Assembly (NCBI RefSeq): GCF_019749295.1
Contig: NZ_JACWFG010000002.1
Span: 82,905-146,904 of the forward strand
Source of the DNA: Neobacillus niacini
GTDB taxonomy: Bacteria; Bacillota; Bacilli; Bacillales; Cytobacillaceae
DNA length: 64,000 bases
Direction of reading: 5' to 3'
The position numbers were made by a program, and so were the translations under genes. Position 1 is the stretch's first letter, and the number at the start of each line of letters is the position of its first letter. Shown piece by piece: positions 8,599 through 17,519 of the stretch. Under the pieces are notes generated by a model. That model saw nothing but the letters and a program-made list of their open reading frames with translations, searched no databases and was not told the origin of the DNA.

Positions 8599-10134
8599 TT
8601 ATTTTTTCGCTTTGGATTTCTTTTGAGCTTCTTCATATTCCTTGGCAATCTTATCGCCGCCGCGTTTCTTCCATTCTTCTACGGCCGCTTTCCAGCCTTT
8701 TTCATCGAGCTCACCCATAATGAACTTTACGTGTGCATCATCGAGAAGGACCTCCAATTGCTCACCCATTTCTAAATACGTATCGGAAACAAGGGCCAAT
8801 GTTGGATCTGAGACCATATACTGCTCGTTTTCCTTTGTTAACTTCAATTCTAATTCAGCCAACGGTGTTAACGTACCTTCCATCGCATTGTCAAGCGGAG
8901 TAAGAGTGGCTAATGGAGCACCATAAGCACCTACATCATCCGCATTCGTATCTGGAATTCTTTCCGCTTTACCGTCAACCACATTATAATGCACACCTTC
9001 AATACCCCACGCGAATAGGTTTGAACCTTCTTCACTCGCAAGATCATCGAAGAATTTAAGCGCCTTTTTCAACTCATCTTCTGTTTCGAGGCTTGCTTTA
9101 GGGAATAGGAAGAACCCGTTATGTCCGCCTTCCGCAAAAATTCGTTTTCCATTTCCATTTTCCAGGATGCTGAACATGCTGAACTTTGCATTCGGATTGG
9201 ATTTCTGGGCACCTAACTCTATATTTTGAGTAGAGTTGGAGGTGTCAATCATGACCCCAGCTTGACCCGTTTCAACCGCAGCTGTCCACTCTGGACGATC
9301 GATAACCGTAAAGTCTTTATTCATAAGACCTTCTTCATTGAGTTGTTTTTGGAATTTAAGTGATTCTAAAAACTCATCCGTGGTAACATCGCGAACAAAT
9401 TTGCCGTCCTTTTTTACTTCCCACTTATTAGGGGCGCCAAAGAATGGTGCATAGTACGTAAATGGCTGACCTTGGTTCATGACAATTCCGTACGTATCAT
9501 CCTTGCCATTTTTGTCAGGATCGTCAAACGTGAAGGCACGTAACATTTTGTGGAACTCTTCGATTGTTTTTGGCTCTTCCATGCCAAGATTCTGCAGCCA
9601 GTCTTGTCGATAGATGAAAACCCTGCGCGCCATTGGACGAACCCTTGGGACACCATACGTCTTACCATCATATTTAATGTTTTCATAGATTTGACTATTA
9701 ATTTTTGAAAGATTCTTAAACTCATCTAAATACGGTCCAATCTCCCAGAAAACTCCGCCTTGTACGGCATTTAACACATATGGATATTGCTGATGTCTTC
9801 TCGGAATCGGAACCGCATCCGGAAACTCACCAGAAGCAATCATAACCGGAAGTTTTTCTTCAAAAGCAGTACCTGGCAACGGATTAACCGTTAGCTTTGT
9901 GTTCGTCATTTCTTCAATGATTTTCTCAACTTCGTTACCTTCTTTTGGGAATTCAACACCATCAAAGTTAAACATTAGTGACATCTCAAACGGACCCTTG
10001 TCTTTTGCCCCTTCTTTGCTCTCCGTGCTTGCTTTATCATCTGAGCATCCTGCTGTGAAAAGTGTTAATCCTAATAGTGCAGTGCTTAATAATCCCAATC
10101 TCTTTTTCTTTTTTAACCCCTTCAATACACTCAT
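8599..10134 (-). CDS. Oligosaccharide-binding lipoprotein (LipO/YtcQ type)
   Basis: The 511-residue extracellular solute-binding protein has a lipoprotein signal: KKKKRLGLL, a hydrophobic core, then lipobox FTAGC-S at Cys30. It is longer than MalE-type proteins and resembles B. subtilis LipO and YtcQ, which feed LplB/LplC-type permeases. The mature protein contains VPRVRPMARRVFIYRQDWL near residue 165 and a C-terminal EEWKKRGGDKI segment typical of that group. It lies 52 bases after the LplC-like permease in the same operon. Ligands are expected to be plant or microbial polysaccharide fragments, not determinable here. Confidence 0.92.
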   Translation of the reverse strand: MSVLKGLKKKKRLGLLSTALLGLTLFTAGCSDDKASTESKEGAKDKGPFEMSLMFNFDGVEFPKEGNEVEKIIEEMTNTKLTVNPLPGTAFEEKLPVMIASGEFPDAVPIPRRHQQYPYVLNAVQGGVFWEIGPYLDEFKNLSKINSQIYENIKYDGKTYGVPRVRPMARRVFIYRQDWLQNLGMEEPKTIEEFHKMLRAFTFDDPDKNGKDDTYGIVMNQGQPFTYYAPFFGAPNKWEVKKDGKFVRDVTTDEFLESLKFQKQLNEEGLMNKDFTVIDRPEWTAAVETGQAGVMIDTSNSTQNIELGAQKSNPNAKFSMFSILENGNGKRIFAEGGHNGFFLFPKASLETEDELKKALKFFDDLASEEGSNLFAWGIEGVHYNVVDGKAERIPDTNADDVGAYGAPLATLTPLDNAMEGTLTPLAELELKLTKENEQYMVSDPTLALVSDTYLEMGEQLEVLLDDAHVKFIMGELDEKGWKAAVEEWKKRGGDKIAKEYEEAQKKSKAKK

Positions 10135-10186
10135 ACTGATTCCCCTTTTTCGCTTTATTTTTTTATTTAATGATGAGGTAAGGAAC

Positions 10187-11041
10187 TCATCCTTTTACTG
10201 AGCCTAGCAGCACGCCTTTGGCAAAGTGCTTTTGTAAAAATGGATACAAGATAATGATTGGAAGTGTCGCAACGACAATAACTGCCATCTGGATTGATTG
10301 TCCGTGATAAGGAATGGTTTCAATCGATGAAGAGTCCCCGATTGCTCCCGAACTCAAGATAATCAACTGCCTTAAAATGACCTGAACCGGATAAAGTGCC
10401 GGATCTGAGATGTAAAGAATCGCATTGAAATATTGATTCCAAATCCCTACCGCGTAAAACAATCCAAATGCGGCGAGTGCTGGCAATGACAATGGCAGGA
10501 CAATACGGAACAGAACCGTCAATTCATGTGCCCCGTCAATTTTTGCTGATTCCTTCAGCTCACCCGGGATACTTTGGAAAAAGTTCTTTAAGATAATCAG
10601 GTAAAAAGCAGAGATGGCATTTGGAATAATTAACGCCCATAGGGAATTAAGCAAACCTGTCTGCTGGACTACGAAGTAGGTCGGGATCATCCCGCCGCTA
10701 AATAGCATTGTGATCAACACCATCATCAAGAAGAAGCTGCGTCCTGGCAGATGGGTATGTGACAAAGAGTAAGCCATCAAGCAGGATAGTGCTAATTGGA
10801 CAAACGTACCTACCAAGGTAACAAACACAGAAACGAGTAAACTTTTCGTGAATGTATCTGCTGAAAAAATATATTGATAGGCTTCAGTCGTAAACTTCGT
10901 TGGGATCAGATCAGATGTGGCACTAAAAGACGTAACGACAATGTACACAAAGGGCAAGAGCGCGATTAAACCGACAAGTAAGAGAAACGTATGATTAAAG
11001 ATATCGAAAATCTTGCTGCCTAAACTTCTTGATTCTATCAT
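10187..11041 (-). CDS. Carbohydrate ABC permease (LplC/YtcP type)
   Basis: The 284-residue inner-membrane permease has about six transmembrane helices. The cytoplasmic EAA loop that contacts the ATPase reads ESAKIDGAHELTVLFRIVLP near residues 165-185. The ending KGVLLGSVKG is typical of LplC-like proteins. It starts 2 bases after the stop of the LplB-like gene, so the pair is co-translated. No ATPase gene is in the operon; Bacillus sugar importers of this group usually borrow a shared MsmX-type ATPase, which is inferred here. Confidence 0.93.
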   Translation of the reverse strand: MIESRSLGSKIFDIFNHTFLLLVGLIALLPFVYIVVTSFSATSDLIPTKFTTEAYQYIFSADTFTKSLLVSVFVTLVGTFVQLALSCLMAYSLSHTHLPGRSFFLMMVLITMLFSGGMIPTYFVVQQTGLLNSLWALIIPNAISAFYLIILKNFFQSIPGELKESAKIDGAHELTVLFRIVLPLSLPALAAFGLFYAVGIWNQYFNAILYISDPALYPVQVILRQLIILSSGAIGDSSSIETIPYHGQSIQMAVIVVATLPIIILYPFLQKHFAKGVLLGSVKG

Positions 11042-11043
11042 CT

Positions 11044-12018
11044 CTAATAAACCCCCTCTTCTCCAAATTTTTTCGCCAGCCAGTTCGCTCCTAATACAAG
11101 GACGAAAGCGACGGCTGATTTGAACAACCCTACAGCGGCACTGTAACTAAATTGCCCCTGCTGCATCCCAACTCGGTAAACATAGGTATCAAATACCTCA
11201 CCGACTTCACGATTCAGCGCATTCACCATAAGGAAGATTTGCTCAAAACCTAAATCTAGGAAATTACCAAGACGTAAGATTAACAGGATGACGATGACAC
11301 TGCGGATCGAAGGCAAGGTAACATGCCATAGCTGTCTCCACCGAGATGCACCATCCATACTTGCTGCTTCGTATAAATTAGAATCCACGCCGGCTAGTGC
11401 GGCAAGGAAAATAACCGTTCCCCACCCAGCATCTTTCCAGACCATTTGCAGGACAATCATCGGCCTAAACCATTCAGAATCCGTTAAGAAATCAATGGTT
11501 CCAAACCCTAACTTTTCAAGGATGGCATTGATGATTCCTCCTTCTGTCCCGAAAATAATATAGAAGATCCCGACAACAACAACCCACGATAAGAAGTGTG
11601 GAACATATACAAAGGTTTGAATCGTTCTTTTAAAAACAGATTTTCGAATTTCATTCAGCATAAGCGCCAATATAATCGTAACGGGAAAGAAAATCACAAG
11701 GTCCAGCACCGCGATAATGACCGTGTTTTTCAATAACATCCCAAATTCCGGTTCAGTAAAGAAACGCTCAAAATGTCTGAAACCAACCCATTCACTGGCC
11801 CATAATCCCAGATGGGGTTGATAGTTTTTAAACGCCATCAACATTCCCCACATCGGAACATACTTGTAAATGATAAAATAAAGCAAACCTGGCAGCATGA
11901 ACAGGTATAACCATCTTTCCTTCCAAATCCGGATCGCCAAAGGCTTCTTGGCTGCAACAATAGGTGTTGATACTGCTGATTCAGTAGGCAGTGCGTCTTT
12001 TGTTATGACTTGACTCAT
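11044..12018 (-). CDS. Carbohydrate ABC permease (LplB/YteP type)
   Basis: The 324-residue partner permease has a ~25-residue cytoplasmic N-terminal extension, then about six membrane helices. LFMLPGLLYFIIYKYVPMWG near residue 37 is the usual opening of LplB-like proteins, and the EAA loop reads YEAASMDGASRWRQLWHVTLP near 220. Its start overlaps the end of the YesL-like gene by four bases. With the LplC-like protein it forms the channel for the lipoprotein encoded at 8.6-10.1 kb. Confidence 0.93.
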   Translation of the reverse strand: MSQVITKDALPTESAVSTPIVAAKKPLAIRIWKERWLYLFMLPGLLYFIIYKYVPMWGMLMAFKNYQPHLGLWASEWVGFRHFERFFTEPEFGMLLKNTVIIAVLDLVIFFPVTIILALMLNEIRKSVFKRTIQTFVYVPHFLSWVVVVGIFYIIFGTEGGIINAILEKLGFGTIDFLTDSEWFRPMIVLQMVWKDAGWGTVIFLAALAGVDSNLYEAASMDGASRWRQLWHVTLPSIRSVIVILLILRLGNFLDLGFEQIFLMVNALNREVGEVFDTYVYRVGMQQGQFSYSAAVGLFKSAVAFVLVLGANWLAKKFGEEGVY

Positions 12019-12767
12019 CCTCTTTCTCCTCTCTCTAGTAGACTTTCTCCTTTAATGGAAGGGTTTACATTATTGCTATTTGCTTTTCCAGCCAAACTCG
12101 CCGCAAGCTGCCTTAAACCCTTAATCACCAGAGGGATGAGACCACCGCTTGTCTGTTTTTCAATCCGTAAAAAAGCATAATAGGAGATGCCCATGATCAC
12201 CAATGCCAGCATACTAACCACAAATAATGGGATAAGTCCCGGGATAAACATCAAAAATAAATAAAGTAGATAAATAGAGAGTATCATTAGGATCGTTAAA
12301 GGTATATTCATGATCCCAATCATCAGCGCGTATTTAAAATACTGCGACAGCTTCAACTCGAAATGAGCGTAAACCGGTACAATGTAAAGTAATAGAATCA
12401 TATAGAAAATGCTCATCATAAAGATAAAAGAAACAATCAAGATATGAAGGAAAGGATTTTCAATCACATTGATATACTGGTAGTTCACATATAGAATCAT
12501 TCCGATTATCGCAAGAATGAATCCAATGCCATTTGATTTGATAAATTCTTTCTTATATGTGGAAAAAAAGGTCTTTCCTATCTGTACATCTTCCTCCTGC
12601 TTCAGCCACTTTCGGGCAATGGTAAAGGTCGCGACGGTTGCCGGCATGACCCCAAATATACCCAATCCCAAAATCGTAAACAGGATCCAAAGGAAATTGA
12701 GATAAGCCAATTTCATAGCCCACTCACTAAATCGGAAAAGGCCACCCATGGCTCCGCTCATCTGCAT
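12015..12767 (-). CDS. YesL-like membrane protein (DUF624)
   Basis: The 250-residue integral membrane protein has about five to six hydrophobic helices and the opening FRFSEWAMKLAYLNFLWILF, typical of the YesL/DUF624 family that accompanies Bacillus oligosaccharide transporters. Its role is unknown; it may help assemble or regulate the permease. I chose the ATG at 12767 because AGGAGGTGA lies 7 bases before it. An in-frame ATG 33 bases upstream would put that ribosome site inside the gene. It is the first gene of the operon running to 5925, and a cre-like box lies about 55 bases upstream. Confidence 0.88.
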   Translation of the reverse strand: MQMSGAMGGLFRFSEWAMKLAYLNFLWILFTILGLGIFGVMPATVATFTIARKWLKQEEDVQIGKTFFSTYKKEFIKSNGIGFILAIIGMILYVNYQYINVIENPFLHILIVSFIFMMSIFYMILLLYIVPVYAHFELKLSQYFKYALMIGIMNIPLTILMILSIYLLYLFLMFIPGLIPLFVVSMLALVIMGISYYAFLRIEKQTSGGLIPLVIKGLRQLAASLAGKANSNNVNPSIKGESLLERGERG

Positions 12768-12820
12768 ACCACTTTCACCTCCTATGAAATTTAAAATCAA
12801 CTTTTCTGATTACCCAAAAT

Positions 12821-12834
12821 ATAAAACGCTTACA
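12821..12834. promoter_or_regulatory. cre-like site upstream of the transport operon
   Basis: ATAAAACGCTTACA (reverse TGTAAGCGTTTTAT) matches the left half and core of the CcpA consensus. It lies about 54 bases upstream of the YesL-like start, where promoter elements are expected. The right half is weak. Confidence 0.45.
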
Positions 12835-12962
12835 AACCTGCAACAATATTCATTTTTTGTAATCATGATATCCAGAGTTACTTATTTGTTAAAAAAACCT
12901 TGATTTATCAAGAAAATAGGCACTATTTTGTAGCAGTGTCACATTCTTGCAGCTAGTTATTT

Positions 12963-13646
12963 TTAATTACTTCCAACCTCTAAAACATTGATATCGCGTA
13001 TTTCTCTGATACTGTTAAAAATTTCGGAGGCATTTTTATGCTTTGGAACGTTCAACACCAATTCCATTTCATACTGACCTTCCTGCAAATCTTTAATATA
13101 CACATCGTTCACTTTATAGTTTTGAAGTTTCATCTTTTCAATGATTCTTGAAATATCAACTTGGTTAATGATAAGAAATTTCACTTTTAATTCTTTAGAA
13201 GAGATCGTTTTCGGCATGAACAAATGAACAATAACCGGTAATATCTCAAGTGAAAACAAGATAATTCCGATGCTGATAAAAGCCTCATAATAAAATCCTG
13301 CACCAACTGCTATCCCGCAGCCTGATGCACCCCATATAATTGCTGCTGTTGTTAAACCAGAAATCTCATTATTTCTTCGTCTTAAAATAACACCTGCACC
13401 TATGAAACCAATCCCACTGATCACTTGGGCCGCTAACCGCATCGGGTCTGTTCGGATGTTGGAATTCATGCTGCTATACATTTCCGCCGACTCGATTGAT
13501 ACAATGGTAATCAAACAGCTGATCACAGAAATCACCACGCAAGTTTTTAACCCCAATGGCTTTTGCTTTAGCTCTCTTTCCAGCCCCATAATAATTCCTA
13601 ATACGGCTGCCATTCCTAAGCGAATACTGATAGCCTCTAAGCTCAT
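12963..13646 (-). CDS. MgtC/SapB-family membrane protein
   Basis: The 227-residue protein has four to five N-terminal hydrophobic helices with the family signature: GLERELKQKPLGLKTC near residue 21, then QVISGIGFIGAGVILR near 75 and GLTTAAIIWGASGCGIAVG near 95. A C-terminal cytoplasmic domain of about 75 residues (from KELKVKFLI) resembles an ACT-like fold. Homologues affect growth at low magnesium and ATP synthase activity; many Bacillus copies have no assigned role. It is a single gene in its own unit, and a collapsed oxidoreductase remnant lies just upstream. Confidence 0.9.
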   Translation of the reverse strand: MSLEAISIRLGMAAVLGIIMGLERELKQKPLGLKTCVVISVISCLITIVSIESAEMYSSMNSNIRTDPMRLAAQVISGIGFIGAGVILRRRNNEISGLTTAAIIWGASGCGIAVGAGFYYEAFISIGIILFSLEILPVIVHLFMPKTISSKELKVKFLIINQVDISRIIEKMKLQNYKVNDVYIKDLQEGQYEMELVLNVPKHKNASEIFNSIREIRDINVLEVGSN

Positions 13647-13692
13647 TTCCCCTCTCCTTTCATTTTTTCAGATATTATTGGACAGAAATCCA

Positions 13693-13808
13693 CTATTTTG
13701 TTTCATGGCTTTCCAAAATAGCCTCAATGATTTTCATAATCTGGTGGCCATCCTTCAAGCATTCGCGGAAAAACCCGTTCCAATTATCCCGACCTTTACC
13801 ACGCGCAT
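13693..13808 (-). pseudogene. Collapsed Gfo/Idh/MocA oxidoreductase (both ends kept, middle deleted)
   Basis: A good ribosome site (AAGGTG, 6 bases) precedes an ATG at 13808 that encodes MRVVKVGIIGTG, a clear Gfo/Idh N-terminus. After one frame change the sequence continues FRECLKDGHQIMKIIEAIL and stops after a few residues, matching the C-terminus of the same family. Some 300 internal codons are missing. The promoter and ribosome site survive but no functional enzyme can be made. It suggests the local sugar operon once had a third oxidoreductase, or that a duplicate was lost. Confidence 0.75.
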
Positions 13809-13998
13809 ATATTTCACCTTCTCTTTTTTATACTTAAGTAGAACTATAGTGTGGATTGTCTCTTGCAACAACAAGACATTTTTTCAAAGTTTTACATTGT
13901 TGATTTTTAGGGGGATTACTCAGTTTCTTGCATGAGTGGGATTTTTTTGCAATGCAGTGAAAACTATCAGGTGCAATAAAAACAGGATAGAGGACGGA

Positions 13999-14049
13999 AG
14001 GAATTTGAAGGGCTCACACTGAATGGATAAGAATAGGAATTTGAAGGGC
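13999..14049 (+). repeat. 15-bp direct repeat before the GH95 gene
   Basis: AGGAATTTGAAGGGC occurs at 13999-14013 and again at 14035-14049, 36 bases apart, just upstream of the GH95 start. It may be a pair of half-sites for a regulator or a small local duplication. The rest of the 13809-14072 gap holds a likely promoter region but no clear motif. Confidence 0.5.
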
Positions 14050-14072
14050 GTCTATGAAGGGAGAGAAAAAGA

Positions 14073-16391
14073 ATGAAGTTACAATACATACAAGCTGCTA
14101 AAACGTGGAACGAAGCACTTCCAATCGGAAATGGCCGGCTGGGGGCGATGATTTTTGGAGGAGTTTGTGAAGAACATTTGCAATTAAATGAGGATACCTT
14201 ATGGTCCGGAGCACCAAAGGATTGTAATAATCCACAAGCAAAAGAACTGCTGCCAAAGGTACGGAAGCTGCTATTGGATGAGAAATATGAAGAGGCTGAT
14301 CACCTATGTAAGGAGATGCTTGGACCATACACGCAATCTTATCTGCCACTTGGCGATCTGTACATTCACTTTCATCATGGTGAAAATATTCAATCCTATG
14401 AGCGGGGGCTAGACCTCAAAACAGGAACGAGTTATGTTGAATATGTGATAGATGATGTTACCTATACCCGTGAAATATTCGCATCCTATCCAGACCAGGT
14501 AATTGTCATCACTCTTCACGCCAGCCAACCTGGCAGATTGGATTTTACAGCAGAGTTAGATAGCTCATTGAGATTTCAGACTACTTTCGAACAAGATCAA
14601 CTGATACTTCAAGGCATCTGCCCAGAGCATGTGGATCCGAATTATTATCATACAGACCAACCTGTTGTTTATGGGGATCCTGATTCAACGGACGCTATTA
14701 GATATGAAGGGCGTTTAGGTGTAAAAACAGAAAATGGTTCCGTTAAGGTTAATGAAGATAGCCTACATGTAACTTCCGCTAGCACTGTGACACTTTACTT
14801 CAGTGCTGCAACCAGTTTCAATGGCTTTGATAAGTCGCCAGCTAGGGAGGGAAAAAATCCTTCTATCGCGGCAAAGGCATTTTTAGAGGCAGCAATGGGA
14901 AAAACGTTTGAAGAATTACGGAGTTCCCATATCGAGGACTATAAGGCGCTATTTGACAGAGTAGAGCTTAACTTAGGTGAAAGGATTGCTCCTGAATGCT
15001 TACCGACGGACCAATATGTTTTAAACTATGGCGCAAGGGATCCAAAGCTGGTGGAATTGCTTTTTCAATACGGCCGTTATTTAATGATCGCGAGTTCAAG
15101 GCCAGGATCACAGCCCGCGAATCTTCAAGGAATATGGAATCAACAGATTCGCCCGCCATGGAGCAGTAACTACACATTAAATATAAATGCTGAGATGAAT
15201 TATTGGCCCGCAGAAACATGTAATCTATCGGAATGCCATAAACCTCTTTTAGACTATATTGAAGAATTGGCGCAAAACGGGAAGAAAACCGCTGCGGTGA
15301 ATTATGGCTGTCGGGGATGGGTCGCACATCATAATGCAGATTTATGGCGCCAAAGTGCACCAGTGGGTGATTACGGACATGGCGATCCTGTTTGGGCTTT
15401 TTGGCCATTAGGAGGAGCTTGGTTATCTCAACATCTGTGGGAACATTATAATTTCGGCAGGGATGTGGCATATCTTCGAGATAAAGCGTATCCGACTATG
15501 AAGGAAGCCGCTCTTTTCTGTTTGGATTGGCTGATGGAGGACGGAACCGGGAATTTGGTCACCGCTCCCTCTACTTCGCCGGAACATAAATTTGTTACAC
15601 CAGATGGCAAGCTAGCTGGTGTCAGCATATCATCAACCATGGACATGTCGTTGATATGGGATACTTTCACCAATTGTATCGAAGCTTCTGAAGTTTTGCA
15701 GATAGATGAAGATTTTCGGAAAGTATTGACAGAGGTACGTAGTAAACTATTCCCGATGCAAATCGGCAGTAATGGAACTCTACAAGAATGGTTTAAGGAA
15801 TGGGAAGATGAAGACCCCCATCATCGTCATGTATCACACCTCTTTGGAGTTTTTCCAGGACGGCAGATTACGGAAACAGATGGTAAGGAGTGGTTTGAAG
15901 CTGCCCGAAGGTCACTGGAGGTGCGGGGAGATGAAGGAACGGGATGGAGTCTTGCCTGGAAGATTTGTTTGTGGGCTCGATTCAAAGATGGTGACAGAGC
16001 ACATAAATTAATATCCAATCTCCTGCAGCTGGTAACAGAAGATAATAGCATCTCTCAAAAGGGGGGAGTCTATACCAATCTGTTTGATGCACATCCTCCT
16101 TTTCAGATTGACGGGAACTTTGGATTCACCGCTGGGATAGCAGAAATGCTCGTGCAGTCGCATCATGGAGAAATTCACTTGCTCCCTGCCCTTCCGTCCG
16201 GGTGGTCAAGTGGATATGTAAAGGGATTACGAGCTCGAGGAGGATTCGAAATCGACCTTAAATGGGAGAATCATAAAGTAGAATCTGTTAAAATACATTC
16301 CCATTTTGGCGGAATGTGTCAATTGCATATCGGTGATGACAGAATTTCATTTAATACAGTCAGGGGGACGGTTCTTGCGGTTCAACTATGA
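14073..16391 (+). CDS. GH95 alpha-L-fucosidase (or alpha-L-galactosidase)
   Basis: The 772-residue cytoplasmic enzyme (no signal peptide) hydrolyses terminal alpha-fucosyl or related residues by inversion. The N-terminal beta-sandwich opens with TWNEALPIGNGRLGAMIFGG, the hallmark of GH95. The (alpha/alpha)6 barrel carries YTLNINAEMNYWPAE near residue 370, with the Asn pair that activates water, TAPSTSPEHKF near 505 with the probable acid Glu, and FQIDGNFGFTAGIAEML near 670. The last ten codons lie inside a REP-like unit, so the natural C-terminus may have been altered by repeat insertion. It is a single gene with direct repeats upstream. Xyloglucan or rhamnogalacturonan fragments are likely substrates. 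Confidence 0.93.
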   Translation: MKLQYIQAAKTWNEALPIGNGRLGAMIFGGVCEEHLQLNEDTLWSGAPKDCNNPQAKELLPKVRKLLLDEKYEEADHLCKEMLGPYTQSYLPLGDLYIHFHHGENIQSYERGLDLKTGTSYVEYVIDDVTYTREIFASYPDQVIVITLHASQPGRLDFTAELDSSLRFQTTFEQDQLILQGICPEHVDPNYYHTDQPVVYGDPDSTDAIRYEGRLGVKTENGSVKVNEDSLHVTSASTVTLYFSAATSFNGFDKSPAREGKNPSIAAKAFLEAAMGKTFEELRSSHIEDYKALFDRVELNLGERIAPECLPTDQYVLNYGARDPKLVELLFQYGRYLMIASSRPGSQPANLQGIWNQQIRPPWSSNYTLNINAEMNYWPAETCNLSECHKPLLDYIEELAQNGKKTAAVNYGCRGWVAHHNADLWRQSAPVGDYGHGDPVWAFWPLGGAWLSQHLWEHYNFGRDVAYLRDKAYPTMKEAALFCLDWLMEDGTGNLVTAPSTSPEHKFVTPDGKLAGVSISSTMDMSLIWDTFTNCIEASEVLQIDEDFRKVLTEVRSKLFPMQIGSNGTLQEWFKEWEDEDPHHRHVSHLFGVFPGRQITETDGKEWFEAARRSLEVRGDEGTGWSLAWKICLWARFKDGDRAHKLISNLLQLVTEDNSISQKGGVYTNLFDAHPPFQIDGNFGFTAGIAEMLVQSHHGEIHLLPALPSGWSSGYVKGLRARGGFEIDLKWENHKVESVKIHSHFGGMCQLHIGDDRISFNTVRGTVLAVQL

Positions 16392-16429
16392 CTCTTTCCA
16401 GGTAGCCAGGGGGACGGTTCTCACGGTCC
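16360..16429 (+). repeat. Two tandem REP-like units (GGGGGACGGTTC family)
   Basis: CAGGGGGACGGTTCTTGCGG and CAGGGGGACGGTTCTCACGG lie about 43 bases apart. The first encodes the last residues and stop of the GH95 protein. Relatives occur at 17.46, 18.48, 43.23, 49.83, 55.04 and 55.17 kb, mostly right after stop codons. Confidence 0.7.
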
Positions 16430-16548
16430 AATTATAGCTCCATCCAAACTTACGTAATTGCCAGTTAAAAGAGAATTTAATCTCTGTGAGGCACATTTTT
16501 AAAAATTTCCCCAAAAGAACGTTTCACTGATTATTGACGGCTAAAAAA

Positions 16549-16581
16549 ACCCCCTCAGCTACTTTTAGTAGTTAAGGGGGT
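16549..16581 (-). terminator. Rho-independent terminator after the Pth2 gene
   Basis: An ACCCCCT/AGGGGGT base and a CTAC/GTAG upper stem around a TTTTA loop are followed on the minus strand by TTTTTTT. It lies 36 bases past the Pth2 stop. The plus strand also has a short A-rich flank, so it may act weakly for GH95. Confidence 0.8.
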
Positions 16582-16616
16582 ACTTAAAAAAAGAGCCAAG
16601 TTAACCTTCTCCAAGT

Positions 16617-16982
16617 TTAGTTTTTAAGCAGTGTTAAGTGTCCGACGATTTCCTTTGCTTCAGATTTTTCCATGGGCGGGAGTGCAATAACAGTCAATGA
16701 ACCTGATTTAATCTCGGTTAGGCCGCTGTCACGAATACTGAAATATCCTCTTTTTTCTAACTTTTCAAGCTCGGCTTGCTTACCCTTTAAGATAATTTTT
16801 TTCATTCCGGTCTGGATCCATTCTACAAAATCATCGTGCCTTTCAGGAAAAGGAGATTGCGAAGACATCAGGTTAATCGTACTTAGAGTTGCAGCATGAG
16901 CCACTTGGGCTGCTGTTTTCCCCTTTGACATTGATAGATCTTTATTTACAATAAAATATTGGACGAGATCTCGTTTTTCCAT
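16617..16982 (-). CDS. Peptidyl-tRNA hydrolase, Pth2 type
   Basis: The protein has about 121 residues and the PTH2 fold: QYFIVNKDLSMSKGKTAAQ carries the conserved GK.AAQ.AHA block (AAQVAHAAT), followed by IILKGKQAELEKLEK and LTVIALPPM. Pth2 frees tRNA from peptidyl-tRNA that has dropped off ribosomes. It is standard in archaea and eukaryotes and an accessory enzyme in some bacilli, which also have bacterial Pth. I prefer the ATG at 16982, because the ribosome site GAGGA directly abuts the alternative ATG at 16994 and could not serve it. It is a single gene with its own terminator. Confidence 0.85.
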   Translation of the reverse strand: MEKRDLVQYFIVNKDLSMSKGKTAAQVAHAATLSTINLMSSQSPFPERHDDFVEWIQTGMKKIILKGKQAELEKLEKRGYFSIRDSGLTEIKSGSLTVIALPPMEKSEAKEIVGHLTLLKN

Positions 16983-17167
16983 CTTTTTTATCATTCCTCT
17001 TTTAAAACTTCTTTAAAGTCTCAGCATTTATAATGTTCTACCTAGCTGGAACTAGCTTCCCTATCTAATTAACTCCTTATACCCACACACTATAATCCCA
17101 TTATTTTTTATCTTCTTATTCGTTTATATCTATATAGTAGACAAAACGACTGTTTTCTACTAATTCA

Positions 17168-17410
17168 TTTTCTCGACAATTTTCTTCCTGCTAAAGAGGA
17201 GTAAACCCAGTATTATCAGCACATAATGCAATTCTAATCAAACGATTAGTTAACTCAAAATCTACTCATCAAACGTTTGATTAAATAGCGGGTAAACCCC
17301 TTTCTTAAATGGTTTTTTCTTGATTTCAGGAAAGGTATTTGTCGAAAAACAGTTAAGATACTAGAAACTACTAAAATACAAAAACGGCGTTAATCAAACG
17401 TTTGATTAGT
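17168..17410. repeat. MITE-like element, copy A
   Basis: The left end TTTCTCGACAATTTT and right end TTTGTCGAAAAA are inverted copies. Inside are CTAATCAAACGATTAG (17234-17249) and ATCAAACGTTTGAT (17268-17281). A further TAATCAAACGTTTGATTA lies just outside at 17391-17408. The same layout recurs at 48, 51.3, 58.4 and 63.5 kb. A REP-like CAGAACTGTCCCTAATGTCC follows at 17460-17480. No protein-coding gene is seen in 16995-17511. Confidence 0.7.
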
Positions 17411-17489
17411 AAGAGGTTGAATCAGTTGCTGATTTGGAGAAATTTCAAACTTTGCCATCAGAACTGTCCCTAATGTCCTCCAAGTAAAG

Positions 17490-17519
17490 AAAAAACTAAT
17501 CAATCGTTTGATTAGTTTT
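17490..17519. terminator. Bidirectional hairpin overlapping the APH-type stop codon
   Basis: A 13-bp perfect stem AAAAACTAATCAA / TTGATTAGTTTTT with loop TCGT has a T-run on either strand. The stop codon and last codons of the kinase gene (17512) are within one arm. It is a degenerate relative of the TAATCAAACGTTTGATTA palindromes, apparently reused as a terminator. Confidence 0.7.
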
